Source: an uncultured SAR86 cluster bacterium
Lineage (GTDB): Bacteria; Pseudomonadota; Gammaproteobacteria; Magnimaribacterales; AG-339-G14
Assembly (NCBI GenBank): GCA_902578495.1
Contig: CACHCY010000004.1
Coordinates: 39,960 to 103,959, forward strand
DNA length: 64,000 bases
Direction of reading: 5' to 3'
Under the pieces are notes generated by a model, which had not been told where the DNA came from, made no database searches, and saw nothing but the letters and a program-made list of their open reading frames with translations. Positions 48,167 through 57,294 of this stretch are shown piece after piece; within the stretch, counting starts at the first letter, position 1; each line of letters starts with the position of its first letter. The position numbers were made by a program, and so were the translations under genes.

Positions 48167-48176
48167 CTAATATCAT

Positions 48177-49427
48177 CTAGTTTTTCGAACCAGACGGGAT
48201 TTCATTGAAGGGTACAGTCTTATCAACTCTGACATCCTGAGGCATGCCTAGAACTTGCTCAGCAATAATATTTCTGAGAATCTCATCTGTACCACCTGCA
48301 ATTCTAATTAACGGAGCCCCAAGTAGACTGCCTTGAAAAAGAGCTCTGATATCATCTTTGTCATCTGATTTAATGATAGAAGCGTTATCCATGAGATCCA
48401 TTCCAAAATTTGCTATATCTTGAAGTTTATTCGCGCTAACGATTTTAGTTATAGAAGCATCTGGACCAGGAGTATCACCTCTTGAAAGGGCGGAGATGTT
48501 TCTCATTTTTGTATATTTCAATCCAGCATACTCGCAGTACCAATCTGCTAGTTTTTCTCGAACACCACCGTTACTGATAGCATTCTCACCATTAAAGTCA
48601 CTTTCTTTAGTCAATTCAAAAATCTCTTGAAAATCGACACCCGACGCATCTCCAACAGCTAATCTCTCGTTCATTAGAGTAGTAAGAGCAACTTTCCATC
48701 CATCTCCAACTTCTCCTAACCTTTGTGAATCAGGAATTTTGACATCAGTGAAATAAACTTCATTAAAGTTAGCTCCTCCGGTGATTTGTCTTATAGGTCT
48801 TACTTCTATTCCAGGAGACTTCATATCTAAAAAGAAGTAGGTCAATCCTTTATGCTTAGGAGCATTGAAGTCACTTCTTGTGACAAGAATTGCATAATCA
48901 CTGTAATGAGCACCAGATGTCCATACTTTTTGACCATTTATTGTCCAAGTATCACCATCCAATTCAGCTTTGGTCTTAATTCCAGCAAGGTCTGAACCTG
49001 CGCCTGGCTCACTAAAAAGCTGACACCAAATTTCTTGACCTTTTGCCATTGGCGGAAGGTATTGTTTTTTCTGCTCTTCGGTTGCATAAAGCATCATGGT
49101 AGGACCAGCCATTCCTTGCCCAATTTCATGGAAGCCACCGGGAACTTTATACTTGCTCTCTTCTTGAGCCCAGATTACCCTTTCGATTGCCGTAGCATCT
49201 CTACCTCCGTACTCTTTAGGCCAATGTAGACAAGCCCATCCAGCTTCATATTTTTTGGTCATCCAATCTTTAGCATCCTGAAGGGCGCTAGATTCACCAC
49301 CTTCTCCAGTCATTTCTGCGGGACGGTAAATGTCACGGGAATGCTCTTTCTTTTCTGCGTTTGCACTTAGCCAATCAGAGGCTTCTTTTCTAAATTTTGC
49401 TTCTTCAGCGGTATCATTAAAATCCAT
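48177..49427 (-). CDS. Acyl-CoA dehydrogenase (larger of a pair)
   Basis: FAD-dependent acyl-CoA oxidation, 416 residues. LFSEPGAGSDLAGIKTKAELDGDTWTINGQKVWTSGAHYSDYAILVTRSD is the flavin-binding beta-domain signature, and the C-terminal part GSLLGAPLIRIAGGTDEILRNIIAEQVLGMP is the last helix. It follows a second dehydrogenase gene by 14 bases. Such adjacent unequal pairs form heterotetramers in actinobacterial steroid side-chain oxidation; a comparable role here is inference. Substrate unknown. Confidence 0.92.
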   Translation of the reverse strand: MDFNDTAEEAKFRKEASDWLSANAEKKEHSRDIYRPAEMTGEGGESSALQDAKDWMTKKYEAGWACLHWPKEYGGRDATAIERVIWAQEESKYKVPGGFHEIGQGMAGPTMMLYATEEQKKQYLPPMAKGQEIWCQLFSEPGAGSDLAGIKTKAELDGDTWTINGQKVWTSGAHYSDYAILVTRSDFNAPKHKGLTYFFLDMKSPGIEVRPIRQITGGANFNEVYFTDVKIPDSQRLGEVGDGWKVALTTLMNERLAVGDASGVDFQEIFELTKESDFNGENAISNGGVREKLADWYCEYAGLKYTKMRNISALSRGDTPGPDASITKIVSANKLQDIANFGMDLMDNASIIKSDDKDDIRALFQGSLLGAPLIRIAGGTDEILRNIIAEQVLGMPQDVRVDKTVPFNEIPSGSKN

Positions 49428-49441
49428 TTAGTACTCCTAAA

Positions 49442-50551
49442 TTATTGAGGTAAATTACTTCTTTCAATCGAAGAAACAAGCTTATCTTTCCATAAACTTT
49501 GTCCGCCTATATTAGCAGATAACAATCTTGCTCTTCTATAAAAGAGGTGACAATCAAATTCCCAAGTTGCACCCATTCCACCATGAGTCTGGATGTTTTC
49601 TTTGGAACATTCATAAAAAGCTTTTGTTGCACTTACTCTTGCAGTCGCAGCAGCTACAGGAAGTTCTGGCGCGTCGTTACCTAAAGCCCAAGCGCCAAAG
49701 TAACAGTTTGATCTAGCTAGAGTAAGGGAAATATACATATCAGCTAGTTTATGTTTTATTGCCTGGAAAGAACCTATTTGCCTACCAAAGGCATATCTTC
49801 CCATAGCGTATTCTTTTGCCATATTCATTGATGCTTCAGCTCCACCAACTTGTTCAAATGCAAATAAGACAGCCGCTTGATTTAAAAGCTTATCTATTGC
49901 TTCTGAAGAAGAATCTTCAATAATTTTTGCATCTGCATCTTTAAAACTTATGTTTGCATAGGAACGCGAACCATCAAAACACTCGGCTTTTGAAATTTCT
50001 ACACCTTTGCTATCAGCATCTACTAGAAAAAGTCCAACCTTATCCCCAGATTTAGCTGAAACAACAAAAAGATTAGCAATGTCGCCATCTGGGACCGCTA
50101 TTTTTTCTCCACTTAACTTTCCATTTTGAAAAGTTGTTTTAGCATTATCAGATGTGGGTGTTCCTAGTTCTTCTGAGTGTGCAAATGTTCCTATCATCTC
50201 TCCCGCGGCAAGTTTTGGTAGATATTCTTTTTTTACATCATCATTAGACGAGTTTATGATCGCTGTGGTAGCTAAATAAACACTTGAAGAGTATGGAATT
50301 GGAGCTATTGCTCTTCCCATTTCCTCAGCGACCACACAAAGCTCAAGAAATCCAAGCCCAATACCGCCGTGTTCTTCAGGGATTGTTATAGCTGTAAGAC
50401 CCATCTCAACAACTTTATTCCATAGATCTTTATCAAAATTTTCATCGCCTTCTAAAATATTTCTATTCCTTTTAACGGAATCTTCTTTTTCAAAAAGTTT
50501 TCTCACTTCTTCTTTCATGACCAATTGATCATCAGAAAATTCAAAATTCAT
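49442..50551 (-). CDS. Acyl-CoA dehydrogenase (smaller of a pair)
   Basis: 369 residues. The N-terminal helical domain (GLTAITIPEEHGGIGLGFLELCVVAEEMGRA) and C-terminal helices (YAMGRYAFGRQIGSFQAIKHKLADMYI, ENIQTHGGMGATWEFDCHLFYRRARLL) are clear, but the middle beta-domain has weak flavin motifs (FAHSEELGTPTSDN instead of a T-E-P-x-A-G-S-D type). That fits the non-catalytic partner of a heteromeric dehydrogenase. GGAGGAG precedes the ATG. It is upstream of the larger dehydrogenase on the same strand. Confidence 0.9.
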   Translation of the reverse strand: MNFEFSDDQLVMKEEVRKLFEKEDSVKRNRNILEGDENFDKDLWNKVVEMGLTAITIPEEHGGIGLGFLELCVVAEEMGRAIAPIPYSSSVYLATTAIINSSNDDVKKEYLPKLAAGEMIGTFAHSEELGTPTSDNAKTTFQNGKLSGEKIAVPDGDIANLFVVSAKSGDKVGLFLVDADSKGVEISKAECFDGSRSYANISFKDADAKIIEDSSSEAIDKLLNQAAVLFAFEQVGGAEASMNMAKEYAMGRYAFGRQIGSFQAIKHKLADMYISLTLARSNCYFGAWALGNDAPELPVAAATARVSATKAFYECSKENIQTHGGMGATWEFDCHLFYRRARLLSANIGGQSLWKDKLVSSIERSNLPQ

Positions 50552-50628
50552 ATCTCCTCCATATTTCTCAAAAAAAACATTTCATTGTAACCATCTATCA
50601 TTAGAATGTAATCCCATATAACTTATAT

Positions 50629-51258
50629 ATGGAAAATAATTCTAAAAATATTAGACCTTATAAAGATCTGTCTTCAAGAAAGATTTCTGCATCTTCTTCT
50701 ATAAGTTTATCGAGTCTTTTAGTTCCTTTAATACTTATAGTTGTAGTAATTTTAAGCACAGTCTTCATAAGCTTGAACCAAAACAAACTCCAAAAAGAGA
50801 TATCTGACGTTAACCTAAGGCTTTCAACTATGGAAAAAAATCAGGCAGACCTTGGAGAAACTTCTCAGATAACACTGGAATCTCTGGAGCAAAATTTAAA
50901 AGATGCAAACTTTGAAATCAGAAAACTCTGGGATTTAAGTAATAAAAGAAACAGAAGAAATATAGAAACTACTATGAAATCTCTGGAAACACTTCAAGAA
51001 CAATCAGACGACATGGTCAAAAAATCGCAATTGAATGAGGAGTCTTTGAAAAGGCTTGCATTATCTCTAGATAAAACAAGAAAACTCGTGGCAAGAATAT
51101 CAGGTGCTGATAATTCCTTTGATCAACTCGAATCCAAAATAACAGAAATTGAAGAGGCAAATAAATCTAATATGGCTTTTAGAGAACAGATAAGCGAGGC
51201 ATTAATTAGAATTCAAGCAGACCTTAGCAGTTTAGAGATTGCTTTAGAGGATAAATAA
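50629..51258 (+). CDS. Membrane-anchored coiled-coil protein, unknown
   Basis: 209 residues: a serine-rich N-terminus, one hydrophobic helix at about 31-49 (LVPLILIVVVILSTVFISL), then continuous heptad-like coiled coil to the end (for example LRLSTMEKNQADLGETSQITLESLEQNL). I do not recognise a family. Topology suggests a cytoplasmic tail and periplasmic coil or the reverse. It is followed by tRNA-Leu on the same strand. Confidence 0.7.
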   Translation: MENNSKNIRPYKDLSSRKISASSSISLSSLLVPLILIVVVILSTVFISLNQNKLQKEISDVNLRLSTMEKNQADLGETSQITLESLEQNLKDANFEIRKLWDLSNKRNRRNIETTMKSLETLQEQSDDMVKKSQLNEESLKRLALSLDKTRKLVARISGADNSFDQLESKITEIEEANKSNMAFREQISEALIRIQADLSSLEIALEDK

Positions 51259-51276
51259 TTTATATTAACTTTCTAC

Positions 51277-51361
51277 GCGGATATGGTGGAACTGGTAGAC
51301 ACGCTAGATTTAGGTTCTAGTGCCGAAAGGTGTGGGGGTTCGACTCCCTCTATCCGCACCA
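51277..51361 (+). tRNA. tRNA-Leu (anticodon UAG)
   Basis: An 85-base class II tRNA. Acceptor GCGGATA pairs with TATCCGC, the anticodon loop reads TTTAGGT giving UAG, the variable arm is TGCCGAAAGGTGT, the T arm is GGTTCGACTCC and CCA is encoded. Confidence 0.96.
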
Positions 51362-51369
51362 AAGCAAAT

Positions 51370-52215
51370 TTACTTCAAATGCTCAATTAGAAGAGTAGGT
51401 ATGTTGCAAGTATGAGACTTTATAGTCGCAACTAAGGTTTTTGGTTTTCTGCCATCCTTCACATCTGAAATTTCTACCCCCTCCGATACCAACCTAGCAT
51501 GCGTTTTTTTTATATCTTTGGTTGTCCAAGCTAAACCCCAAGCTTTATCAATAGGTTTATCTGAATCATTTTCAATTCCAATGGCTTCAATCGTCGTTTG
51601 ATTCGTTCTAAAAAACAACATTCTTCCTCCCCATTTTTCAACATATTGATCCAAAGCGAGTCTAATTCCGTAAGTATCTCTGTAAAGCTCTATTAATCCA
51701 TCTGGATCATTGGAGTTGATAACAATATGATCGAGACTCTCAACTTGATCGTTTTCAAAAGATTCGTATTTCGGAAGAATCCCTGAGGTGTGCTCAATTA
51801 ACAGGGTAAAGACTCCACGAGTAGATTCTTTTGGGAGCATAATATTTTTCCATTCTCTTTTAGTACCTGAATCTAAATTGATTCCCTCGCCAGATGTAAT
51901 TTTTATATTTTGGAAATTAGAGTATTCCTTAGATTGAAAAACTTCTTCAATGTTTTCAACTTCCAATGCTATACCAAAGATACTTTCTCCATTTTCCTTG
52001 ATGTGGTCGCTAACTTGATCTGCTAAAAATCCTTCTGAAGTTCCGGCAATCAATTCTAAATAAAGATTCTCCAGAGGGAACAGGATATTTTCAGTTCCAA
52101 GACTAGGATGTTTACCGCGCCAAGTGGGTTTGAGACCTAAAACTTTTTCATATTGAAGAGATGATTCTTCAAGATTTTTTACAGCTATTAAAATGTGATC
52201 TATCGATTTAATCAT
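51370..52215 (-). CDS. VOC-superfamily (glyoxalase-like) protein, two tandem modules
   Basis: 281 residues with two beta-alpha-beta-beta-beta modules. Each starts with a typical strand and histidine: IDHILIAVKNLEESSLQYEKVLGL at residue 4 and LDHIVINSNDPDGLIELYRDTYGI near 162. It resembles the Glyoxalase_3/VOC group and could be an isomerase, dioxygenase or binding protein; metal and substrate are unclear. It is transcribed towards tRNA-Leu and away from the next dehydrogenase gene. Confidence 0.78.
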   Translation of the reverse strand: MIKSIDHILIAVKNLEESSLQYEKVLGLKPTWRGKHPSLGTENILFPLENLYLELIAGTSEGFLADQVSDHIKENGESIFGIALEVENIEEVFQSKEYSNFQNIKITSGEGINLDSGTKREWKNIMLPKESTRGVFTLLIEHTSGILPKYESFENDQVESLDHIVINSNDPDGLIELYRDTYGIRLALDQYVEKWGGRMLFFRTNQTTIEAIGIENDSDKPIDKAWGLAWTTKDIKKTHARLVSEGVEISDVKDGRKPKTLVATIKSHTCNIPTLLIEHLK

Positions 52216-52289
52216 TAATTATGAGCAGTAGTCAGGATTTCAATTTTCGTATACTCTAACATTGATAAATTTTTTATGAGGAGAAAAAA

Positions 52290-53555
52290 ATGAACTTTGA
52301 ACATTCTGACAAAGTAAAAGACTTAGTAGCTAGAGTATCTAAATTTATGGATGACAATATTTATCCAGCAGAAGCTGTCTATGCAGAACAAATGCAGGCT
52401 TTTAGAGACGAAGGTAATCCTTGGCAAGTTGTTCCAATAGTAGAAGAACTTAAAAAGAAAGCTAGAGCAGAAGGGCTTTGGAATTTCTTTTTACCTGAGA
52501 GTTCTTATGGGTTTGGATTGACTAACCTTGAATATGCACCTTTGGCCGAATTAATGGGTAGAAGCGGCATTGCTTCTGAGGTATTTAATTGCTCTGCTCC
52601 TGATACAGGTAACATGGAAGTTATAGAAAGATATGGAAATGATGAGCACAAACAATTATGGCTCGAGCCATTGCTTAACGGTGAGATAAGATCAGCATTT
52701 GCCATGACTGAGCCAAATGTTGCTTCTTCTGATGCAACTAATATTTCTAGTTCTATTGTTGATGCTGGTGATCATTACGTTATCAATGGTGAAAAATGGT
52801 GGACTTCTGGCGCGGGAGATCCTCGTTGTAAGATTCTTGTTTTCATGGGTGTAACTAACCCAGACAATCCTAAACATCAGAGACAATCACAAATTCTTGT
52901 TCCTATGGATACTCCTGGAATAGAAATTTTAAGAATGATGAATGTCTTTGGTTCAGATGATGCTCCCCACGGACATGGTCATTTGAGATTTACAGACGTG
53001 AAAGTTCCTAAGGAAAACTTGCTTTTAGGTGAAGGTAGGGGTTTTGAAATAGCTCAAGGAAGACTTGGCCCAGGAAGAATTCACCACTGCATGAGAACAA
53101 TTGGTGTTGCAGAAAGAGCTTTAGATATCCTCTGTGAGAGAGCTACAAATCGAGAGGCATTTGGTAAGCCTCTTGCTGAGTTAGGAGGAAACTATGATGT
53201 CATTGCCGATTGCCGTATCGAAATCGATAGTTGCAGATTACTTACTCTAAACGCTGCCCATATGATGGATACTGTAGGTAACAAAATTGCCAAGAGTGAA
53301 ATAGCTCAAATTAAAGTGGCTGTTCCAAATATGGCTTTGAGAGTTATCGATAAAGCAATTCAAATTCATGGCGGAGCTGGAGTTTCTCAAGATACGCCTT
53401 TAGCCAGAATGTACGCAAGCATGAGAACCTTAAGACTTGCAGACGGTCCTGATGAGGTTCACAGAAGAACTGTTGCCAGATTAGAGCTTGGTAAACATCA
53501 AGCACAAGCAGCTAAAGATGGTTCGCCAGACGTTTACGTAGGAAGGCCTAGTTAG
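52290..53555 (+). CDS. Acyl-CoA dehydrogenase, ACAD10/11-like
   Basis: 421 residues. [46 protein letters not shown] holds the FAD and substrate loop, [29 protein letters not shown] is in the C-terminal helices, and [43 protein letters not shown] ends the fold. It resembles the ACAD10/11 group, which act on long or hydroxylated acyl-CoA. A GAGG ribosome site precedes the ATG. The 3' end overlaps the DUF2256 mini-gene on the other strand by 8 bases. Confidence 0.92.
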   Translation: MNFEHSDKVKDLVARVSKFMDDNIYPAEAVYAEQMQAFRDEGNPWQVVPIVEELKKKARAEGLWNFFLPESSYGFGLTNLEYAPLAELMGRSGIASEVFNCSAPDTGNMEVIERYGNDEHKQLWLEPLLNGEIRSAFAMTEPNVASSDATNISSSIVDAGDHYVINGEKWWTSGAGDPRCKILVFMGVTNPDNPKHQRQSQILVPMDTPGIEILRMMNVFGSDDAPHGHGHLRFTDVKVPKENLLLGEGRGFEIAQGRLGPGRIHHCMRTIGVAERALDILCERATNREAFGKPLAELGGNYDVIADCRIEIDSCRLLTLNAAHMMDTVGNKIAKSEIAQIKVAVPNMALRVIDKAIQIHGGAGVSQDTPLARMYASMRTLRLADGPDEVHRRTVARLELGKHQAQAAKDGSPDVYVGRPS

Positions 53556-53682
53556 TCTTTTTAGTTCTTCTGCAGCGCTCGCTGCAGAAGACTACGTTAT
53601 CCCAATCACGTTCCCATTTTTTTCTCCATGAAAAAGGCTTGTTGCACCTTTTACATATCTTTTCTGGGAGAGGTTTTTTCAA
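53548..53682 (-). CDS. DUF2256 mini-protein (44 residues)
   Basis: Too short for routine gene finders. From a TTG at 53682, four bases after the photolyase-like gene ends, the frame reads [23 protein letters not shown] at the start and then [13 protein letters not shown]. The cysteine pattern CxxC...CxxxC and the PF(S/A)WRKKW...DW...V...CSERCRR core match DUF2256, a small family commonly found beside photolyase/cryptochrome genes. Start codon is uncertain, since no ATG is in frame and no clear ribosome site is seen. Possible metal-binding partner of the neighbour; function unknown. Confidence 0.8.
   Translation of the reverse strand: MKKPLPEKICKRCNKPFSWRKKWERDWDNVVFCSERCRRTKKTN
53567..53590. 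repeat. Perfect inverted repeat between convergent genes
   Basis: CTTCTGCAGCG at 53567-53577 is the exact reverse complement of 53580-53590, leaving a two-base centre. It lies inside the 3' end of the DUF2256 frame (CSERCRR codons) and 12 bases after the acyl-CoA dehydrogenase stop. There is no T-run after it on either strand, so it is not a standard terminator. Confidence 0.75.
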
Positions 53683-53686
53683 GAAA

Positions 53687-55171
53687 CTAGTATGTCGTTA
53701 AGCTGATAAAGTCTTCAGCAAGTTTAAAAATCCTTTCTTTTTTTTCTTTATTCATTTTATCCAAAGATCTTGTCATCAACGACAACCTAGGATTAGATTT
53801 AAAGAATTCGTTATGCTTGGAAATAAAACTCCAATATAAACCATCCACAATCTCACACCAATCTCCTCTTTTAAAATTACTCATTTTTAAAAGATAATTC
53901 GAACCACATATGTAAGGTTTAGTCGACATAATTCCTGCATCTGCATAAGTACTCATTCCAAAAACATTTGGAACCATCACCCATTCTGATGAATCTAAGT
54001 ACATTTCCATAAACCAGGTGTAAATTTCTTTAGGCGACACTCCTGCTAGGTTCATGATGTTAGCGATAACCATGAGTCTATTTATATGATGGGTGTAGCC
54101 ATGATCGATAGAATCCTTAATTGCCTTATCGAGAGGATCAATTCCAGTTGTACCTTCGTACCAGCAATCTTTTAATTTTTTATTATGGTTAAAGAAATTA
54201 GAATTCTCTTGATCAGCACCCTTGAGATCGTAAACACCTTTTATGAATTCTCTCCAACCTATGATTTGTCTGATAAATCCTTCAAGGGAATTTAATGGGA
54301 TTTTATTTTTCTTTGCATAACTTAAGGACTGATCTACAACCTCATTAGGAGTTATCAAGCCAATATTTAAAAGGGGGCTAAGCAGGGAATGAAACAAAAA
54401 AGTTTCGTTTGTATCTATTGCATCCTCATAATCGCCAAAAAGTGTAAACCTTTCCTCAAAAAATGATTTCAACCATTTTTTTGCTTCGTTTCTGTTGCAG
54501 GGAATTTTCAAGCCATCCAGCTCTCCAGGGTGATTAGAAAAATTTTCTAAGATGATATTTTTTATTTCTTCCTTATAAATTGAATCTTTTATTTTTGGAA
54601 TTTTTGGAATAGATAGACCTTTAGGTAACTTTTTACGATTTTCTTCATCAAACGACCATTTACCTCCAATAGGCTTATCGTCACTCATCAAAATATTTAG
54701 CTTTTTTCTCATTTTTTTATAAAAGTCAGCCATAAAAAGTCTTTTACCGTCCATGAGGTCTTTGAACTCACCTTTTTGAAGAATGAACATAGGATTATGT
54801 AGTTCTTCATAATTCAAATTCTTGGTCTCTAAAAATGCATAGAGTTGTTCTTTAAATAATTTATCTGCAGGCTCAAAAAAGCATAACTTCTCAATTTTAT
54901 TTTTCCTGATAACATCCGTGACGTTATCTAAGTAACTTTTTTTATTTTCTGTTAACTCTATGTAATGGACGGTTTTGTCCAATGTGAGAAGAGAATCTCT
55001 ATATTCACGCATCGAGGTTAAAAACATTAGAATTTTTGATTTGTGATGCTTAACGTAAGTGCATAGATCATAGTCTTCAATCATCAATACATGATTAAAG
55101 TTATATTTTTTTAGTTCTTCTAACGGAAATAATTGATTTCCTAAGACAATTAATAGATTATTCTGCACCAC
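53687..55171 (-). CDS. Cryptochrome/photolyase family protein (photolyase-related, DPRP type)
   Basis: 494 residues. The N-terminal Rossmann part ([11 protein letters not shown]...VLMIEDYDL) and the C-terminal helical FAD domain ([83 protein letters not shown]) match the bacterial photolyase-related group that includes Agrobacterium PhrB, a (6-4) photolyase. The region that in PhrB carries the 4Fe-4S cysteines is shortened here to [19 protein letters not shown]. It may repair (6-4) lesions or act as a light sensor. GTG start. DUF2256 follows 4 bases later. Confidence 0.87.
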   Translation of the reverse strand: MVQNNLLIVLGNQLFPLEELKKYNFNHVLMIEDYDLCTYVKHHKSKILMFLTSMREYRDSLLTLDKTVHYIELTENKKSYLDNVTDVIRKNKIEKLCFFEPADKLFKEQLYAFLETKNLNYEELHNPMFILQKGEFKDLMDGKRLFMADFYKKMRKKLNILMSDDKPIGGKWSFDEENRKKLPKGLSIPKIPKIKDSIYKEEIKNIILENFSNHPGELDGLKIPCNRNEAKKWLKSFFEERFTLFGDYEDAIDTNETFLFHSLLSPLLNIGLITPNEVVDQSLSYAKKNKIPLNSLEGFIRQIIGWREFIKGVYDLKGADQENSNFFNHNKKLKDCWYEGTTGIDPLDKAIKDSIDHGYTHHINRLMVIANIMNLAGVSPKEIYTWFMEMYLDSSEWVMVPNVFGMSTYADAGIMSTKPYICGSNYLLKMSNFKRGDWCEIVDGLYWSFISKHNEFFKSNPRLSLMTRSLDKMNKEKKERIFKLAEDFISLTTY

Positions 55172-55211
55172 ATAATATTAACGATTCATTTTTAACTAAC
55201 GTAATAATTTT

Positions 55212-55688
55212 ATGAAAGATATTTTTCCTACTCCTGGTGGTTCAGTAACAGTCACTGATGAAATGTGCGACATGAATGGTCATATGAACGTTAGGTTCTA
55301 TCAAACAATTCCCATGGACTACGAAGGTAATTTTTATCATAGCCTTGGATTTGGAGAAGATTATATTTCCAAGGGATATTCTTCATTTACTATCGAACAA
55401 AATATTAGTTACCTTAAAGAATGTCTCAAAGGCGAGGTACTAACTCCTCGATTTCGTATGCTGAACGTCAATAAAAAGCTTTACCATTATGTCTGCGCTA
55501 TCTGTAAAGAGAATGATGAGGTTGCTGCTTTGGTGGAAACTGTTGAAATTCACATTGATATGTCGATTAGGAAATCATCTGAAATGTCAGATGAAATTTT
55601 CAAAACAATGGCTTACATGAAAAAGGATCATGATGTAAGTGCTCCTTATCCCTACGATATCAAACTGAAAATTAAGTCAATTATTTAG
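55212..55688 (+). CDS. Thioesterase-like hotdog-fold protein
   Basis: 158 residues with a hotdog core: VTDEMCDMNGHMNVRFYQTIPMDYEGNFY is the typical helix segment with D and N-G-H-M-N, as in 4-hydroxybenzoyl-CoA-type and carnitine-pathway thioesterases; SYLKECLKGEVLTPRFRML follows. It probably hydrolyses an acyl-CoA. It converges on the enoyl-CoA hydratase gene with 8 bases of overlap, and is divergent from the photolyase-like gene. Confidence 0.78.
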   Translation: MKDIFPTPGGSVTVTDEMCDMNGHMNVRFYQTIPMDYEGNFYHSLGFGEDYISKGYSSFTIEQNISYLKECLKGEVLTPRFRMLNVNKKLYHYVCAICKENDEVAALVETVEIHIDMSIRKSSEMSDEIFKTMAYMKKDHDVSAPYPYDIKLKIKSII

Positions 55689-56457
55689 ATTTAAAGATAG
55701 GTTCTCTCCTGTCGAGAGATGCTCTTATTCCTTCTTTGAAATCATCAGTTTCTCTTAATCTATTTTGCTCAGATAGTTCCCACTGAGTGATTTTCTCAAT
55801 CTCATCAGCCAAACCTTCTTTGATTGTTGACCTTATGGCCTGAACACCAAGCGGACCAGCCGAATTAATTTCATGAGCTAAATTCTCTGCTGAAGACATT
55901 AACTCTTCTTTGGATACTAAATAATCAGCTAATCCAATATCAAAAGCCTCATCACCAGTGATTCTTCTACCAGTTAACAACATTAGAGCAGCCTTTTGGT
56001 GACCTACAACTCTTGGCAACGTAATTGTCGTCCCGAAGCCTTGATGAAAAGCTAACTTTGCAAAATTTGCACTAAATCTTGATTCAGGACAGGCAACTCT
56101 AAAATCACATGCCAAAGAAACGCCAAGCCCGCCGCCAACGGCAGCACCTTGAATGACTCCAATAATTGGTTTCTTTGTTCTGAATAATCTGACAGCTTGT
56201 TGATACAACTTTTCATAAGGATCTGACTCTTCCTTCATAGATGATCTGGTGAAATCTGCTCCCGCGCAAAAATGTTTGCCTTCGGAATAAAGTATGATTG
56301 ATCTACATTCATCAATTTTGTCCATCTCTTCGAGGACATCGGCAATTTCGCCTATCAATTCTGCATCAAAAAAATTGTTTGGTGGCCTATTTATTTTTAT
56401 GTAGGCAGTAAGATCTTTTAACTCAAATACCAAGTCATTTAGTTTTTCTAAGTTCAT
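55681..56457 (-). CDS. Enoyl-CoA hydratase/isomerase family protein
   Basis: Crotonase-fold enzyme. Oxyanion-hole segments are GKHFCAGADFTRSSMK and GAAVGGGLGVSLACDFRVA; FHQGFGTTITLPRVVGHQKAALMLLTGRRITGDEAFDIGLADYLV follows. I place the start at the ATG ending at 56457 (MNLEKLNDLVFEL, about 258 residues); the frame runs up to 56511, but that part would touch the divergent gene and looks unlike the family. The catalytic-glutamate position appears changed (HQGFG), so the reaction may differ from hydration. Confidence 0.9.
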   Translation of the reverse strand: MNLEKLNDLVFELKDLTAYIKINRPPNNFFDAELIGEIADVLEEMDKIDECRSIILYSEGKHFCAGADFTRSSMKEESDPYEKLYQQAVRLFRTKKPIIGVIQGAAVGGGLGVSLACDFRVACPESRFSANFAKLAFHQGFGTTITLPRVVGHQKAALMLLTGRRITGDEAFDIGLADYLVSKEELMSSAENLAHEINSAGPLGVQAIRSTIKEGLADEIEKITQWELSEQNRLRETDDFKEGIRASLDRREPIFKSK

Positions 56458-56511
56458 AATAATTCTGTAATTTTTTATTCTAGTTAGTAACTTACAGGTA
56501 AAATAACTCAT

Positions 56512-56721
56512 ATGTCGAGTTTATTTAATTTCTTAAAAAAAATAGATTATCTTCTCTTTTTTATCTATGGAATTATGGGCTTTGGTAGTTTATTTTTTAT
56601 TCAAGCTTTTAGAGATTTCATGACATTGAATGCTACTTTAGAATTTCTTATATGCTTTTTAATCCTCTCTCCCATCTACTATTTGGTTCGAGTACTGAAA
56701 AAAAAATATATAAATGATTAG
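56512..56721 (+). CDS. Small membrane protein, unknown
   Basis: 69 residues with two hydrophobic helices (about 13-31 and 42-60) and a basic tail (RVLKKKYIND). No family recognised. Its 3' end overlaps the next small gene by 8 bases, and that gene overlaps the rhodanese start, which suggests one transcript of three genes. Confidence 0.6.
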   Translation: MSSLFNFLKKIDYLLFFIYGIMGFGSLFFIQAFRDFMTLNATLEFLICFLILSPIYYLVRVLKKKYIND

Positions 56722-56917
56722 ATTAATTCTTGGTATTGGAATCGTGTTGATCACTTCCATGTTAGTTACCTACCTAACGAGGAAATTTGGTAAATCCATC
56801 GCCATAGCACTTTCCATCTCCATTGGAATTATTGTTGGTGTGATTATTTATTCTCATGAAGATGGTTGTGTCGTAGAATCTGATGAGCAAGCTGCAAAAA
56901 TTTGTTGGTTCAAATGA
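56714..56917 (+). CDS. Small membrane protein, unknown
   Basis: 67 residues with two hydrophobic stretches (about 2-19 and 28-46) and a short tail with two cysteines (EDGCVVESDEQAAKICWFK). No family recognised. The TGA stop overlaps the ATG of the rhodanese gene (ATGA), consistent with translational coupling. Confidence 0.6.
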   Translation: MIRLILGIGIVLITSMLVTYLTRKFGKSIAIALSISIGIIVGVIIYSHEDGCVVESDEQAAKICWFK

Positions 56918-57276
56918 AAAAATCATTTTTAGATATAGTGGAAGAGGCATTAGTTAACGTTGATGAAGTTGATTGTATTCAACTCAAACATGCCAAAGAT
57001 AACGAAGAAGATTTTATTCTGATCGATAGCAGAGAAAGGGAAGAATGGGATGCTTCTAGAATTCCTAATTCAGTTCATATGAGTAAAGGATTGATTGAAA
57101 AAATGGTTGAAGCAAACATCCCAGATCGAGAAACAAAGCTTATTATTTACTGTCAATCAGGTTATAGGTCAGTTTTAGCTTGCGAAAGCATAAAACGTAT
57201 GGGTTATAATCAAGTTTCATCTTTAAAAGGCGGAATCTCTGAATGGCAGTCTTCAGGTTTTCCCATAGAGGATTAA
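56914..57276 (+). CDS. Rhodanese-like domain protein
   Basis: Single rhodanese domain of 120 residues, cytoplasmic. LIDSREREEWDASRIPNSVHM is the first signature and LIIYCQSGYRSVLACESIKRMGY carries the active cysteine in the six-residue loop CQSGYR. KGGISEWQSSGFPIE closes the domain. The ATG at 56914 overlaps the stop of the small membrane gene; a TTG at 56902 would add four residues. It could transfer sulfane sulfur or act as a redox switch. Confidence 0.87.
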   Translation: MKKSFLDIVEEALVNVDEVDCIQLKHAKDNEEDFILIDSREREEWDASRIPNSVHMSKGLIEKMVEANIPDRETKLIIYCQSGYRSVLACESIKRMGYNQVSSLKGGISEWQSSGFPIED

Positions 57277-57294
57277 TACGAGATAAAGAATATT

